This document shows, piece by piece, positions 1 through 13,138 of a DNA stretch of 64,000 nucleotides. Both the position numbers and the translations under genes were made by a program. The first letter of the stretch is position 1. The number at the start of each line of letters is the position of its first letter. The stretch comes from Pantoea sp. IMH (GTDB lineage Bacteria > Pseudomonadota > Gammaproteobacteria > Enterobacterales > Enterobacteriaceae), in the NCBI RefSeq assembly GCF_000599885.1, contig NZ_JFGT01000006.1, positions 124,001 through 188,000 on the forward strand, written 5' to 3'. The notes beneath the pieces were generated by a model. That model worked only from the letters and a program-made list of their open reading frames with translations, did not search any database and was not told the origin of the DNA.

Positions 1-1570
1 TGCCAATCTGGCGCAGAAGGGCAAGAATATGCTGCTCTGTTTCCGCATCCAGCCCTTCAGTCGGCTCATCCAGCAGCATCAGAGGCCCTTCATGCAACAC
101 CGCTCTTGCTATCGCCAGCCGCCGCAGTTCCCCCCCGGAAAGCTGGCGTCCGCCATCCCCCAGCCAGACATTCAATCCCTGTTGGCTATCAATTAGTTTA
201 TCCAGGCCAACCTGATGCAGTACTTCTGTCAGGCGATCGTCGCTACTTTGCGCAGCCGCCAGCAGTAAATTATCACGCAGCGTGCCGCTGAAGAGATGTA
301 CGCGTTGAGTAACGACGCTGGTCGACGCTCGCAGCGACGCTTCGTCCCAGTTCTTCAGCGGAATATTGTTGAGTAAGATTTCACCCGCCTGCGGATCCCA
401 TGCACGGGTGATGAGTTGAAGTAGCGTCGATTTACCGCAGCCTGTGCGTCCCAGCAGGGCAACATGTTCTCCCGCAGCGACCTCAAGCGAAAAATCATCC
501 AGCGCCGGTGCAGGATTACCACTCTCGTAGCTGAAGCAGAGATTTTTGATGCTCAGAGAGAGTGTGTTGTAAGGCTTCATCTCAGCTACGGGAAAACGCA
601 CGGCGGGTTGCTGTTGCACAATCTGCGTAACCCGCCTGGCGGAAGCCATCACCTGTCCCATATGCTGGAAAGCCCCCCCAACAGGCGCCAGCGCTTCAAA
701 AGCGGCCAGCGTGCAGAAGACGAAAAGCGCTATCAGCGCGTCGGGAGAACTTTCTGTACCCAGTCCTTCCGCGCTAAGCCACAGGATAAGGACAACGGTA
801 AAACCGGTTATCAGCATCAGCAGCCCCTGCGAAAACCCGGTCAGGCTGGCTTGCTGCTGCTGGGCTCGCTGCCAGCGCGCTTCAGTGTCATCCAGCGCTT
901 TACGATAGCGCGCTTCTGTACCATAGAGCTTCAGCTCTGCCTGTCCCTGCAGCCAGGCGGTCAGTTGGGTACGGTACTGCCCACGAAGCTGCGTCAGAGC
1001 TTCACCGGCAGGGCGCCCGGCACGATAAAACAGCGGCGGGAGCAGCAGTAACGTCAGCAGCATCAGCCCTCCCAGGGTGACGGCAAGCTGCCAGTCGAGC
1101 CAGCTAAGGCCAAGCGTAACGGAAATGATAACCACCAGCGCACCGGCCAGCGGTGAAATAACCCGAAGATAAAGATGATCGAGCGTATCCACATCAGCCA
1201 CAAGGCGGTTAAGCAAATCGCCCTGCTGATAGCGCGCAAGACCCGCAGGTGAGAGTGGAAAAAGCCTGCTGAAGGTGAAAACGCGAAGGTGTTGAAGTAC
1301 GCGAAAAGTCCCGTCGTGGCTGACCAGCCGTTCAAAGTAGCGGGCAGCGGTACGGATAATCGCCGCGCCACGGACGCCCGCAGCAGGAAGCATATAGTTA
1401 AAACTGTAGAGGCCCGCCACACCCGCCAGCGAGGACGCGGCCAGGAACCAGCCAGAGAGGGTCAGCAAGCCGATGCTGGCAAGCAGCGTTACAATCGCCA
1501 GCAGAATACCCAGTGATAACCGCCAGATATGACGGCGATAGAGAGACAGATAGGGAGCAAGTGTTTTCAT
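1..1570 (-). CDS. cydC: CydC, ABC exporter subunit for cytochrome bd assembly (partial, 3' end cut)
   Basis: This is one half of the heterodimeric inner-membrane CydDC exporter, which moves glutathione/cysteine to the periplasm and is needed to mature cytochrome bd. About 523 residues are present against roughly 573 in E. coli, so the C-terminal ~50 lie beyond position 1. The N-terminal half is the membrane domain. The nucleotide-binding domain shows Walker A GRTGCGKS (Lys380), signature LSGGE and Walker B LMLLDEP near the window edge. The ATG at 1570 overlaps the cydD stop (ATGA), so the two are translationally coupled. Identity is secure from both the sequence and the trxB-cydD-cydC order. 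Confidence 0.96.
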   Translation of the reverse strand, partial: MKTLAPYLSLYRRHIWRLSLGILLAIVTLLASIGLLTLSGWFLAASSLAGVAGLYSFNYMLPAAGVRGAAIIRTAARYFERLVSHDGTFRVLQHLRVFTFSRLFPLSPAGLARYQQGDLLNRLVADVDTLDHLYLRVISPLAGALVVIISVTLGLSWLDWQLAVTLGGLMLLTLLLLPPLFYRAGRPAGEALTQLRGQYRTQLTAWLQGQAELKLYGTEARYRKALDDTEARWQRAQQQQASLTGFSQGLLMLITGFTVVLILWLSAEGLGTESSPDALIALFVFCTLAAFEALAPVGGAFQHMGQVMASARRVTQIVQQQPAVRFPVAEMKPYNTLSLSIKNLCFSYESGNPAPALDDFSLEVAAGEHVALLGRTGCGKSTLLQLITRAWDPQAGEILLNNIPLKNWDEASLRASTSVVTQRVHLFSGTLRDNLLLAAAQSSDDRLTEVLHQVGLDKLIDSQQGLNVWLGDGGRQLSGGELRRLAIARAVLHEGPLMLLDEPTEGLDAETEQHILALLRQIG

Positions 1571-3336
1571 TTAACCGTCTCCTGCCGGCGGGAAGCGAGG
1601 TCAGCGAAGGCGCCGGGCTCGTTTTTCAGCCGGGAATAGGGACCACGCTGAATAATTTTTCCTTCGCGCATCAGCCAGATCTCATCCCAGTTTTCCAGGC
1701 GATCGAGCTGATGAGTGATCAGCAGAGTGGTTTGACTGAATGACGCTTTCAGCAGTGCCTCGTCGACGCGTTGCTCACTGTGGCTGTCGAGACTGGCGCC
1801 AGGCTCATCGAGCAGCAGCAGTTTACAAGGCCGGTAAAGCGCCCGTGCTACCGCAATCCTCTGGGCCTGTCCAACGGAAAGGTTACCGGCCGCTTCACCG
1901 GCTTCACTTTCCAGGCCCTCAGGGAGACGGGAAATAAACTCCGTCACGCCAGCCAGTGCCATTACCTGCTCAAGCCGCTCTGGAACCGCCTCGCCATTCA
2001 TAACGATATTCTCGCGGAGCGTCCGGGCAGGAAGGCGTGGATTTTGACCCACCCATGCCAGCTGCTGATGCCAGAAATCAGGTTGAATATCCCGCAATTC
2101 AACGCCGTTAACCCGCAGCGATCCCTGATAAGGCAGATTGCCCAGCAGAACATTCAGCAGCGATGTTTTCCCCGCGCCGCTCTGACCGACCAGTGCCACG
2201 CGCTTGCCGGGCCTGAGCGTAAAGTCTAACGGTCCGGCCAGCACGGTGCCGCTTATGCTGGTCACAGAGAGCGCTTGCGCACAAATCGTCAGGCCCTGGG
2301 ACGTATCAACTGTTTTATCGCCGGTGTGCGCAGGCAGATTCCCGGCGTCGTTGAGAAAAGCTTCCAGCGCATCAGCACCTCCGACAGCCTGCGCTTTAGC
2401 ATGGTAGAACGCCCCCATATCACGCAGCGGCTGAAAAAATTCCGGCGCCAGGATCAAGGCCAGAAAGCCGGCAAACAGGGTGACTCCCGAGCCATAGTGA
2501 CCAAAATTAAGCTCTCCCAGATAGGAAAAGCCGAAGTAAACCGCCACCACGGCGATCGACAGGGAGGCAAAAAATTCCAGCACGGCGGAAGAGAGAAAAG
2601 CTAAACGAAGCACCTCCATCGTGCGGCTGCGAAAATCTTCGGATGCCCGGCGGATTTCATCAGTCTCTGCCCCGGCGCGATGAAACAGCCGCAGCGTTTC
2701 AAGCCCGCGCAGGCGATCGAGGAAGTGTCCGCTCAGGCGAGCCAGCGCCTTAAAGTTGCGCCGGTTGGCATCGGCAGCCCCCATGCCCACAAGCGCCATA
2801 AATAATGGAATCAACGGCGCAGTGGCCAGCAGGATCAGCGCGGCGGCCCAATTCACCGGGAAGAGGGTAAGCAGGATCAGCCCCGGAATAAATACGGCCA
2901 GCATCATCTGAGGCTGATAGCGGGCATAGTAGTCCTGCATATCTTCAATCTGCTCAAGCAGAAGCGTGGCCCAGCTGCCCGCTGGTTTGCCCTGAACCCA
3001 GGCAGGGCCTAACACATTCAGTCTGTCCAGCACGGTACGCCGCAGCGCAAGACGAATCGCCTTGCCATATTCAAACCCAACTTTTTCACGCAGCCAGGCG
3101 AGCAGGGCACGGATTAAAAAACAGCAAAATAATAGAATGAACGTAGAGAGCAGGGCTTCACGTGGCGTGTGGTTGACAATAAGCGCCTGTAAAAGCGAGG
3201 CCAGCAGCCAGGCCTGAAGGACAATCATCACGGCGCTGAGCATACCAAGCATCTGGGAAAGTCGCAGCCAGCGCTTGCCCTGAACATGCTGGCTTTTCAG
3301 CCAGCGCAGTAACTGTTGTTGCCGGGTTTTATCCAT
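1567..3336 (-). CDS. cydD: CydD, ABC exporter subunit for cytochrome bd assembly
   Basis: This is the partner of CydC in the inner-membrane CydDC thiol exporter. At 589 residues it matches the family length (588 in E. coli). The first ~320 residues are the hydrophobic ABC membrane domain. The ATPase domain follows, with Walker A GQSGAGKT (Lys390), the variant signature LSVGQ typical of CydD, and Walker B LLLLDEP. Its TGA overlaps the cydC ATG by four bases. It follows trxB on the same strand, separated by a strong terminator, so cydDC probably has its own promoter in the ~150 bp upstream. Confidence 0.97.
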   Translation of the reverse strand: MDKTRQQQLLRWLKSQHVQGKRWLRLSQMLGMLSAVMIVLQAWLLASLLQALIVNHTPREALLSTFILLFCCFLIRALLAWLREKVGFEYGKAIRLALRRTVLDRLNVLGPAWVQGKPAGSWATLLLEQIEDMQDYYARYQPQMMLAVFIPGLILLTLFPVNWAAALILLATAPLIPLFMALVGMGAADANRRNFKALARLSGHFLDRLRGLETLRLFHRAGAETDEIRRASEDFRSRTMEVLRLAFLSSAVLEFFASLSIAVVAVYFGFSYLGELNFGHYGSGVTLFAGFLALILAPEFFQPLRDMGAFYHAKAQAVGGADALEAFLNDAGNLPAHTGDKTVDTSQGLTICAQALSVTSISGTVLAGPLDFTLRPGKRVALVGQSGAGKTSLLNVLLGNLPYQGSLRVNGVELRDIQPDFWHQQLAWVGQNPRLPARTLRENIVMNGEAVPERLEQVMALAGVTEFISRLPEGLESEAGEAAGNLSVGQAQRIAVARALYRPCKLLLLDEPGASLDSHSEQRVDEALLKASFSQTTLLITHQLDRLENWDEIWLMREGKIIQRGPYSRLKNEPGAFADLASRRQETVK

Positions 3337-3429
3337 ATGCCGCCATCGTTCAAAAGATACGGGGCGTGAACATACTATCCCCGCCTTGATAAAGAGAAAT
3401 TAGCGGGAATGTTACCTCGCGGAAAGTAA

Positions 3430-3455
3430 AAAGGCGATCGGTGACGATCGCCTTT
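3430..3455 (-). terminator. Rho-independent terminator of trxB
   Basis: A perfect 11-bp stem (AAAGGCGATCG / CGATCGCCTTT) with a GTGA loop is followed on the minus strand by TTTTTAC. It lies about 30 bases past the trxB stop and upstream of cydD, so it should end the trxB transcript. Confidence 0.88.
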
Positions 3456-3483
3456 GGCAAAATTAGCTCAGCTTTTTAACAAG

Positions 3484-4530
<1,047 letters not shown>

Positions 4531-4763
4531 TTAACAATTACTGCATGCGGTCTGACCAATTGATCTGACCTCCACCTGGTAACGTTAATGCGCCAAAATG
4601 GGGCAAAAAAGCGTCCTGTGAGTGCAGTAAAGGGAAAATAGTTATTTAAAAACAGTCACGCAGCGATACTTCTGGCATGTTCTACTGATTTTAATTGTTT
4701 TGCTTTGACAATCGGCTGGTCTTTTGCGAAAACAGTGTAGGAAGCAGAGCGCATTCAGGCGAC

Positions 4764-4789
4764 CAGAGCAGGTTTTTACCTCTGCTCTG
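4764..4789 (+). other. Stem-loop in the lrp leader
   Basis: CAGAGCA (4764-4770) and TGCTCTG (4783-4789) form a perfect 7-bp stem; GG/CC inside can extend the pairing around a T-rich loop. No T-run follows, so it does not look like a terminator. It sits just 5' of the larger nested structure at 4792-4866. Confidence 0.5.
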
Positions 4790-4791
4790 CA

Positions 4792-4866
4792 CATCCGTCC
4801 GGATAAACTCAGTCTGTCATTGGTCATGACGCATGGTGTGGACAGACAGCATGCGTCATACGGATG
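4792..4866 (+). promoter_or_regulatory. Complex inverted-repeat structure in the lrp leader
   Basis: Three perfect complementary pairs lie within 75 bases. Stem C is CATCCGT (4792-4798) with ACGGATG (4860-4866). Stem B is ATGACGCATG (4826-4835) with CATGCGTCAT (4850-4859). Stem A is GTCTGTC (4812-4818) with GACAGAC (4841-4847). B and C can stack directly because their 3' arms are adjacent. A interlocks with B, so it must form either a pseudoknot or an alternative fold. The pairs are seen directly; a regulatory role for lrp is inferred from the position about 110 nt before its start codon. Confidence 0.5.
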
Positions 4867-4975
4867 GGCGTTTCAAACCGCAGCAGGCGCAAGACTTCAC
4901 TTAAATCAGTCCTGTAACATTGAACCGGTTCAGGGTATGGCAGGTATAGGGAAGGCATTAAGAGAGACAATAATA

Positions 4976-5470
4976 ATGGTAGACAATAAAAAACGACCGG
5001 GTAAAGATCTTGACAGAATCGACCGCAACATCCTGAACGAACTGCAAAAGGATGGCCGCATTTCTAACGTTGAGCTTTCCAAACGTGTAGGGTTGTCACC
5101 AACACCCTGTCTGGAGCGCGTACGTCGCCTTGAAAGGCAGGGGTTTATCCTTGGCTATACCGCGCAGCTCAATCCGCATTATCTGGACGCCTCTCTGCTG
5201 GTGTTTGTTGAGATTACTCTGAATCGCGGTGCGCCGGATGTCTTTGAGCAATTTAACGCTGCCGTGCAAAAACTTGAGGAAACTCAAGAGTGTCATCTTG
5301 TTTCAGGCGATTTCGACTATTTGCTGAAAACCCGCGTACCGGATATGTCCGCTTACCGTAAGCTGCTGGGCGAAACCCTGCTGCGCCTGCCGGGCGTAAA
5401 CGATACGCGGACCTATGTGGTGATGGAAGAAGTGAAACAGAGCAACCGTCTGGTCATTAAAACACGGTAA
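4976..5470 (+). CDS. lrp: Leucine-responsive regulatory protein Lrp
   Basis: A global DNA-binding regulator of amino-acid metabolism, transport and fimbriae that responds to leucine. It has 164 residues, as in E. coli, with very few differences. An N-terminal AsnC-type helix-turn-helix covers roughly residues 15-60 (includes GRISNVELSKRVGLSPTPCL), followed by the RAM ligand-binding and oligomerisation domain. The ATG at 4976 gives the family start MVDNKKRPGKDLDRIDRNIL. The same frame happens to stay open far upstream (to 4724), but that extension has no homology I recognise and crosses the structured leader. A weak purine-rich RBS (AGAGAGAC) precedes the start. Confidence 0.98.
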   Translation: MVDNKKRPGKDLDRIDRNILNELQKDGRISNVELSKRVGLSPTPCLERVRRLERQGFILGYTAQLNPHYLDASLLVFVEITLNRGAPDVFEQFNAAVQKLEETQECHLVSGDFDYLLKTRVPDMSAYRKLLGETLLRLPGVNDTRTYVVMEEVKQSNRLVIKTR

Positions 5471-5530
5471 CACAGGGCAGGTGCAAAACCTGTTGAATTT
5501 CGGTACACTCCTGTGAATTCATACAGGTTC

Positions 5531-5552
5531 AGCGTCGGGCTTGCCCGACGCT
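5531..5552 (+). terminator. Probable terminator of lrp
   Basis: AGCGTCGGGC and GCCCGACGCT form a perfect inverted repeat with a minimal loop, 60 bases past the lrp stop. The following T-tract is weak (GTTGCCTTC), so termination may be partial before ftsK. Confidence 0.6.
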
Positions 5553-5589
5553 GTTGCCTTCATAGTTTACAGGCACCTGGAGAGAACTC

Positions 5590-8500
5590 TTGAGCCAGGA
5601 ATACACAGAAGATAAAGAAGTTTCCCTGCAACCGCTGAGCAGTGGGCGTCGCCTGCTGGAGGCGCTGTTGATCGTTGTTGCTCTTTTCGCCGTCTATCTG
5701 ATGGTCGCGCTCCTGAGCTTCAATCCCTCCGATCCCAGCTGGTCCCAGACCGCCTGGCATGAACCTATTCATAATCTTGGCGGCGGCGTGGGCGCCTGGC
5801 TGGCTGATACGCTGTTCTTCGTATTCGGCGTAATGGCTTATGCCATCCCGCCGGTGATCCTTGGCCTCTGCTGGATAACGTTCCGCCAGCGACACGAACA
5901 GGACTACATCGATTATTTTGCCGTATCGCTGCGGCTGATAGGCGTGCTGGCGCTGGTGGTCACCACCTGCGGGTTGGCGGCGCTTAATGCCGACGATATC
6001 TGGTATTTTGCCTCCGGCGGCGTGATTGGCAGCCTGCTGAGCAACGCAATGGCGCCCTGGTTCAACGGCGCAGGCGGCACACTGACGCTGCTCTGCATCT
6101 GGGCTGCCGGGCTGACGCTTTATACCGGCTGGTCATGGCTCACCATTGCTGAAAAGATCGGTGCAGCGGTAATGGGTGTGCTGACATTTGCAAGCAATCG
6201 CTCACGCAATGAAGCGCGCTGGCAGGATGAAGAAGAGGAGAGGCTTGCCGAACCTGTTCTTAAACAGAGCGCTGATGTTGATGAAGGGGATGTGCTACTG
6301 GCGGGTATGGGCAGCATCGACGAAGATTATGATCCGTTACTGAGTAAATCAGCGCCTGACGTGAGCCCCGGGCCAGTGGCTGAAGCATCGCAAGCGCCAG
6401 CAGCGGCTCAGACAGTCCAGCATGCAGCGGCACCTGCTGCTCCAGCGCCGTTTGCGACTGAACGTGTTGCTGATGCGCCTGCGGTTTCTGAGTCTGTGGT
6501 AACGCAGCAGAAGCCGGAACTCTATCACTTCGAAATGCCGGCGGAATCGTCTGTGCCTGTCGCCTCTCCAGACGCAGAAGATGCAAGGGGCTCACAACCG
6601 GTAAACTGGCAGGAAAACAGTGCATCATCGGCGCCCGGCACCGTCGTGCCATCGTCGCCACTTGACGCAATGAGCGCCCTGACTGGCAGCGATGCGGCCA
6701 GACTGGTTGCGACCTCTGCCACAGCGGCAGCCCTGATGCCTGGCGCTGCGCCAGCGGCAGAGAGCATCAATCCGCAGGTCAAGCAGGGAATAGGTCCGGC
6801 TTTACCGCGGCCTAATCCGGTTAAGCTACCGACCCGTCGTGAGCTGGCCTCTTACGGCATTAAGCTGCCTTCGCAGCGGATAGCAGAAGAAAAAGCGAAA
6901 GAGGAGGAGCTTCGTCAGCAGGAGCAGCCTTCCACTCCTTATGCTTCGCCACAGCAGGAGCCGTCCTCTGCCGATGGTTATGCTTCACCGCAGCATGAAC
7001 AGTCTGCTTCCGATCGTTATGTTACATCACAGCAGGAGCAGCCTTCTAACGGTGGTTATGCTTTACCACAGCAAGAGCAGCCTGCATCCCGTCCTTATGC
7101 TTCACCGCTGCATGAAGAGCATGACGCTCAGGACGACGCCCATCTTCGCGAAGCCTTTATGACGCAGCAGCAGCAACGCTATGGCGAGGCGTTTGCTGAA
7201 GAGGATGAAGAGGCGCTACACCAGGCCAGCCTTGCACGACAGTTCGCCGCCCAGCAGACTCAGCGCTACGGTGAGGCGCAGGGACAGATAGCGCCGCCGT
7301 CGCTTACGCCTGATGCCTCAGGCGCAGTCAACTTCTCCCCATTTGATGATGTTGTTGATGAAGGCCCAGGTGAGCCACTTTTCACCCTTTCTGCCACGCC
7401 TGAGCCTGAAGCGGATCGTCCGCCCGTGCAGCCGCAGTGGCAGGCGCATAGCCAGCCCGCTCAGGCAGATGTTGCACCGACGGTGCCTGCGCCATCCTGG
7501 CCGCCAGCCAGCCAGCCGCCGACCAGCCCGTTTATCTCAGGCTCTGTACAGCAAGAAAACGATCTAAGCGTGAAGGAGCAGGGTACAGACGCACAATACG
7601 CCGCTGAAAGGGTTATTCAGCCTTCTTCTCCGCATGCTGAACCAGCGGCGGCCCCGGCGATACCACCGCAATCCTCACCGGCTGCCACGCCGCAGCCTGC
7701 CGCAGACAGTCTGTTCCATCCTTTCCTGGTTCGCCACGAGCAGCCGCTGGAAAGACCGACCACGCCGCTGCCGACGCTGGATCTGCTTTCGGCACCGCCG
7801 GAGGAAGCTGAACCGGTGGATATGTTTGCGCTTGAGCAAACGGCTCGTCTCGTGGAGTCCCGTCTGGCGGACTACCGCGTAAAAGCGGAAGTTGTAGGCA
7901 TCTCACCGGGACCTGTGATTACCCGCTTCGAGCTGGATCTGGCTCCTGGTGTGAAAGCAGCACGTATTTCCAATCTCTCCCGCGATCTGGCGCGTTCTCT
8001 CTCCGCCGTTGCGGTGCGTATTGTGGAAGTTATTCCGGGCAAACCCTATGTGGGGCTGGAGCTGCCTAACAAACACCGCCAGACGGTTTATATGCGTGAG
8101 GTGCTGGAATGTCCGCAGTTCCGTGACAACCCGTCACCGCTTGCGGTGGTGTTAGGTAAGGATATTGCCGGACAACCCGTTGTGGCCGACCTGGCGAAAA
8201 TGCCACACCTGCTGGTTGCTGGTACCACAGGCTCCGGTAAGTCGGTGGGCGTTAACGCCATGATTATCAGCATGCTCTATAAGGCCACGCCGGAAGAAGT
8301 GCGCTTTATCATGATCGATCCGAAAATGCTGGAGCTCTCCGTCTATGAGGGTATTCCTCATCTGTTGACGGAAGTGGTTACCGACATGAAGGATGCGGCG
8401 AACGCGCTGCGCTGGAGCGTGGGTGAAATGGAGCGCCGTTACAAGCTTATGTCGGCGTTGGGTGTGCGAAATCTGGCCGGTTACAACGAGAAGGTTGAGC

Positions 8501-9243
8501 TTGCGGAAGCGATGGGGCGTCCTATCCCTGATCCGTTCTGGAAACCCGGCGACAGCATGGATACCACGCCGCCGGTGCTTGAAAAGCTGCCTTATATTGT
8601 GGTGCTGGTCGATGAATTTGCCGATCTGATGATGGCCGTGGGCAAAAAAGTAGAAGAGCTGATTGCCCGGCTGGCACAGAAGGCGCGTGCGGCGGGAATT
8701 CATCTGGTGCTGGCCACGCAGCGCCCATCGGTGGATGTGATAACCGGGCTGATTAAAGCCAACATCCCGACGCGTATCGCCTTTACCGTATCAAGCAAAA
8801 TCGATTCGCGCACCATTCTCGATCAGGCAGGAGCGGAATCACTGTTAGGCATGGGTGATATGCTTTATATGCCGCCTAACTCCTCTATGCCGGTCCGTGT
8901 TCATGGCGCATTTGTTCGCGATCAGGAAGTGCACGCGGTCGTACAGGACTGGAAAGCGCGTGGTCGTCCTCAATATATTGAGAGCATCACCGCGGGCGAA
9001 GAGAACGAAGGTGGCGGTCTGGGGCTGGACGGTGATGAAGAGCTCGATCCGCTGTTTGACCAGGCCGTGGTCTTTGTGGTTGAAAAGCGCCGGGCCTCTA
9101 TTTCCGGCGTTCAGCGCCAGTTCCGCATTGGCTATAACCGTGCGGCGCGCATCATTGAACAGATGGAAGCGCAGAGCATTGTTTCTCCGCCAGGCCATAA
9201 TGGTAACCGTGAAGTCCTTGCACCGCCGCCGCATGAAATGTAG
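5590..9243 (+). CDS. ftsK: DNA translocase FtsK
   Basis: A septal, membrane-anchored motor that pumps chromosomal DNA toward dif, activates XerCD and helps build the divisome. It has 1217 residues against about 1329 in E. coli; the difference is in the variable linker. The first ~200 residues carry several membrane segments. A long Pro/Gln/Ala-rich linker (about 230-730) contains a 13-residue tandem repeat. The RecA-like motor has Walker A GTTGSGKS (Lys884) and Walker B LVDEFAD (Asp1008). The C-terminal ~65 residues form the winged-helix gamma domain that reads KOPS. The start is TTG at 5590, giving the conserved [11 protein letters not shown] and preceded by GGAGAG; alternative downstream starts would lose conserved sequence. 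Confidence 0.96.
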   Translation: MSQEYTEDKEVSLQPLSSGRRLLEALLIVVALFAVYLMVALLSFNPSDPSWSQTAWHEPIHNLGGGVGAWLADTLFFVFGVMAYAIPPVILGLCWITFRQRHEQDYIDYFAVSLRLIGVLALVVTTCGLAALNADDIWYFASGGVIGSLLSNAMAPWFNGAGGTLTLLCIWAAGLTLYTGWSWLTIAEKIGAAVMGVLTFASNRSRNEARWQDEEEERLAEPVLKQSADVDEGDVLLAGMGSIDEDYDPLLSKSAPDVSPGPVAEASQAPAAAQTVQHAAAPAAPAPFATERVADAPAVSESVVTQQKPELYHFEMPAESSVPVASPDAEDARGSQPVNWQENSASSAPGTVVPSSPLDAMSALTGSDAARLVATSATAAALMPGAAPAAESINPQVKQGIGPALPRPNPVKLPTRRELASYGIKLPSQRIAEEKAKEEELRQQEQPSTPYASPQQEPSSADGYASPQHEQSASDRYVTSQQEQPSNGGYALPQQEQPASRPYASPLHEEHDAQDDAHLREAFMTQQQQRYGEAFAEEDEEALHQASLARQFAAQQTQRYGEAQGQIAPPSLTPDASGAVNFSPFDDVVDEGPGEPLFTLSATPEPEADRPPVQPQWQAHSQPAQADVAPTVPAPSWPPASQPPTSPFISGSVQQENDLSVKEQGTDAQYAAERVIQPSSPHAEPAAAPAIPPQSSPAATPQPAADSLFHPFLVRHEQPLERPTTPLPTLDLLSAPPEEAEPVDMFALEQTARLVESRLADYRVKAEVVGISPGPVITRFELDLAPGVKAARISNLSRDLARSLSAVAVRIVEVIPGKPYVGLELPNKHRQTVYMREVLECPQFRDNPSPLAVVLGKDIAGQPVVADLAKMPHLLVAGTTGSGKSVGVNAMIISMLYKATPEEVRFIMIDPKMLELSVYEGIPHLLTEVVTDMKDAANALRWSVGEMERRYKLMSALGVRNLAGYNEKVELAEAMGRPIPDPFWKPGDSMDTTPPVLEKLPYIVVLVDEFADLMMAVGKKVEELIARLAQKARAAGIHLVLATQRPSVDVITGLIKANIPTRIAFTVSSKIDSRTILDQAGAESLLGMGDMLYMPPNSSMPVRVHGAFVRDQEVHAVVQDWKARGRPQYIESITAGEENEGGGLGLDGDEELDPLFDQAVVFVVEKRRASISGVQRQFRIGYNRAARIIEQMEAQSIVSPPGHNGNREVLAPPPHEM
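6925..7116 (+). repeat. 39-bp degenerate tandem repeat inside ftsK linker
   Basis: Five in-frame units encode a Tyr/Pro/Gln-rich 13-residue repeat. The units are 6925-6960 (36 bp), 6961-6999, 7000-7038, 7039-7077 and 7078-7116. A typical unit is [13 protein letters not shown]. The copies differ at many positions, so this is an old, diverged expansion, not an assembly artefact. Confidence 0.85.
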
Positions 9244-9275
9244 CGGCATAACCTGACAAAGTATTACCGTTACTG

Positions 9276-9299
9276 ACGGGCCGGGGCGACCTGGCCCGT
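9276..9299 (+). terminator. Possible weak terminator after ftsK
   Basis: ACGGGCC and GGCCCGT form a 7-bp stem with a 10-nt loop, 32 bases past the ftsK stop. No proper T-run follows (only TTGTGATTT), so it may be an attenuator or an mRNA end-stabilising hairpin. Confidence 0.4.
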
Positions 9300-9364
9300 T
9301 GTGATTTATAGGGTTTATCCCCATATCATCTGTTGCTGGCCATATTATTCAGGCTAATCTTCTG

Positions 9365-9391
9365 TTGACAGGGCCAGAGCCTGGCTACAGT
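9365..9391 (+). promoter_or_regulatory. Possible lolA promoter
   Basis: A perfect -35 TTGACA (9365-9370) is followed after 15 bp by TACAGT (9386-9391), a four-of-six -10 match. The short spacer makes this a weak call. It lies about 60 bp before lolA. Confidence 0.3.
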
Positions 9392-9449
9392 TATCCCTGA
9401 ATGCTTCCCCCGCTTACCGGGATAAAAAAGTTTCAATAAGGACGCCGTA

Positions 9450-10061
9450 ATGAAAAAATTAATGATCTCCTGCTGTCTGCTGACTGCTTTTACTTCTGCC
9501 GGTGTACTGGCGGACGCCTCCTCCGCGCTACAACAGCGACTCGACAAGGTAAAAAGCTTTCATGCCACCTTTGACCAAAAAGTGACTGACGGCAGCGGGC
9601 AATCGGTTCAGGAAGGTGAAGGCGAACTGTGGGTTAAGCGTCCAAATCTGTTCAACTGGCACATGACCGCGCCCGATGAAAGCATCCTGATTTCAGATGG
9701 CAAAACGCTCTGGTTCTATAATCCTTTTGTTGAACAGGTCAGTGCTACCTGGCTGAAAGATGCCACCAGCAATACGCCGTTTATGCTGATAGCGCGTAAT
9801 CAGAGTAGCGACTGGCAGCAGTATAATATCAGCCAGCAGGGCGATAAATTTGAGCTCACGCCTAAGTCAAGCGACGGCAACCTGAAGCAGTTTACCCTGA
9901 ACGTTTCCGCCAGCGGCACAATCAATCAGTTCAGCGCGATTGAGCAGGATGGTCAGCGCAGCAGCTATACGCTGAAAAATCAGCAGAATGGCGCCATTGA
10001 TGCCGCCAAATTCACATTCACGCCGCCGCAGGGCGTCACGCTGGATGACCAGCGTAAGTGA
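9450..10061 (+). CDS. lolA: Outer-membrane lipoprotein carrier protein LolA
   Basis: A periplasmic chaperone that takes lipoproteins released by LolCDE and delivers them to LolB at the outer membrane. It has 203 residues, the usual length. The signal peptide is [21 protein letters not shown], with cleavage probably after Ala21. The mature part follows the E. coli protein closely, including the [12 protein letters not shown] and [10 protein letters not shown] stretches. AAGGA precedes the ATG. It is followed by rarA after only seven bases, so the two form an operon. Confidence 0.97.
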   Translation: MKKLMISCCLLTAFTSAGVLADASSALQQRLDKVKSFHATFDQKVTDGSGQSVQEGEGELWVKRPNLFNWHMTAPDESILISDGKTLWFYNPFVEQVSATWLKDATSNTPFMLIARNQSSDWQQYNISQQGDKFELTPKSSDGNLKQFTLNVSASGTINQFSAIEQDGQRSSYTLKNQQNGAIDAAKFTFTPPQGVTLDDQRK

Positions 10062-10068
10062 GGTTAGC

Positions 10069-12802
<2,734 letters not shown>

Positions 12803-12822
12803 GCGCCGTTCATTTCCCATCA

Positions 12823-12853
12823 AACCTGCGACTCTGGTCGCAGGTTTTTTTTT
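12823..12853 (+). terminator. Strong terminator of serS
   Basis: AACCTGCGAC and GTCGCAGGTT form a perfect 10-bp stem with a TCTG loop, followed by nine consecutive Ts. It starts 20 bases after the serS stop. Confidence 0.95.
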
Positions 12854-13138
12854 GCCGGTCTGTCTGAAAAATGATGCATGCGCCTGCCTGATCGTTCAGA
12901 GAAAACTTCTAAAAATAAATGTTATCGTGAACAGAAAGGCGCTAAAGCGTAAAGTTGTCACTTTTCATAGAGATAAAGTGGCGCGCTGCCGTTTCGTTTA
13001 TCCCGCTAACTCTTTGTAGATAAAAAATTTTAATCGCTTCGCAGCAAATCGTGCTGGTGACTTTTCTGAGGCGTTGACTTTAATTATTCCGGTGGCAATA
13101 TGCGCGCAAAATCTTCCCTTTTTGGTCGTATCCCCAAC
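12854..13138. other. serS-ycaD intergenic region
   Basis: No convincing gene is present. Small inverted repeats occur (TCTGAA 12863-12868 with TTCAGA 12895-12900; CACTTT 12959-12964 with AAAGTG 12975-12980). In E. coli this junction carries dmsABC and other genes; here they are absent and no remnant is visible by eye. Confidence 0.5.
13074..13102 (+). promoter_or_regulatory. Possible ycaD promoter
   Basis: TTGACT (13074-13079, five of six) lies 17 bp from AATATG (13097-13102, three of six). If real, transcription starts near 13109, which would exclude the in-frame ATG at 13100 as a start and favour the ATG at 13139. Confidence 0.35.

Noticed and set aside
464-1051. Plus-strand frame of 195 codons at the left end
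   Set aside because: It is antisense to cydC, whose ABC motifs are unambiguous on the minus strand.
4724-4975. The lrp frame is open 84 codons upstream, allowing a 248-residue N-terminally extended Lrp
   Set aside because: The extension would begin at TTG, has no recognisable homology, crosses the strongly structured leader, and Lrp has a highly conserved length of 164 residues starting at 4976.
6925-7116. Regular spacing resembling a CRISPR-like array
   Set aside because: The repeats are in frame, diverged, without spacers, and inside the FtsK linker.
9310-9400. DnaA-box-like sequences (TTATCCCCA, TTATCCCTG) upstream of lolA
   Set aside because: Single mismatched copies without clustering or an AT-rich unwinding element; chance is sufficient.
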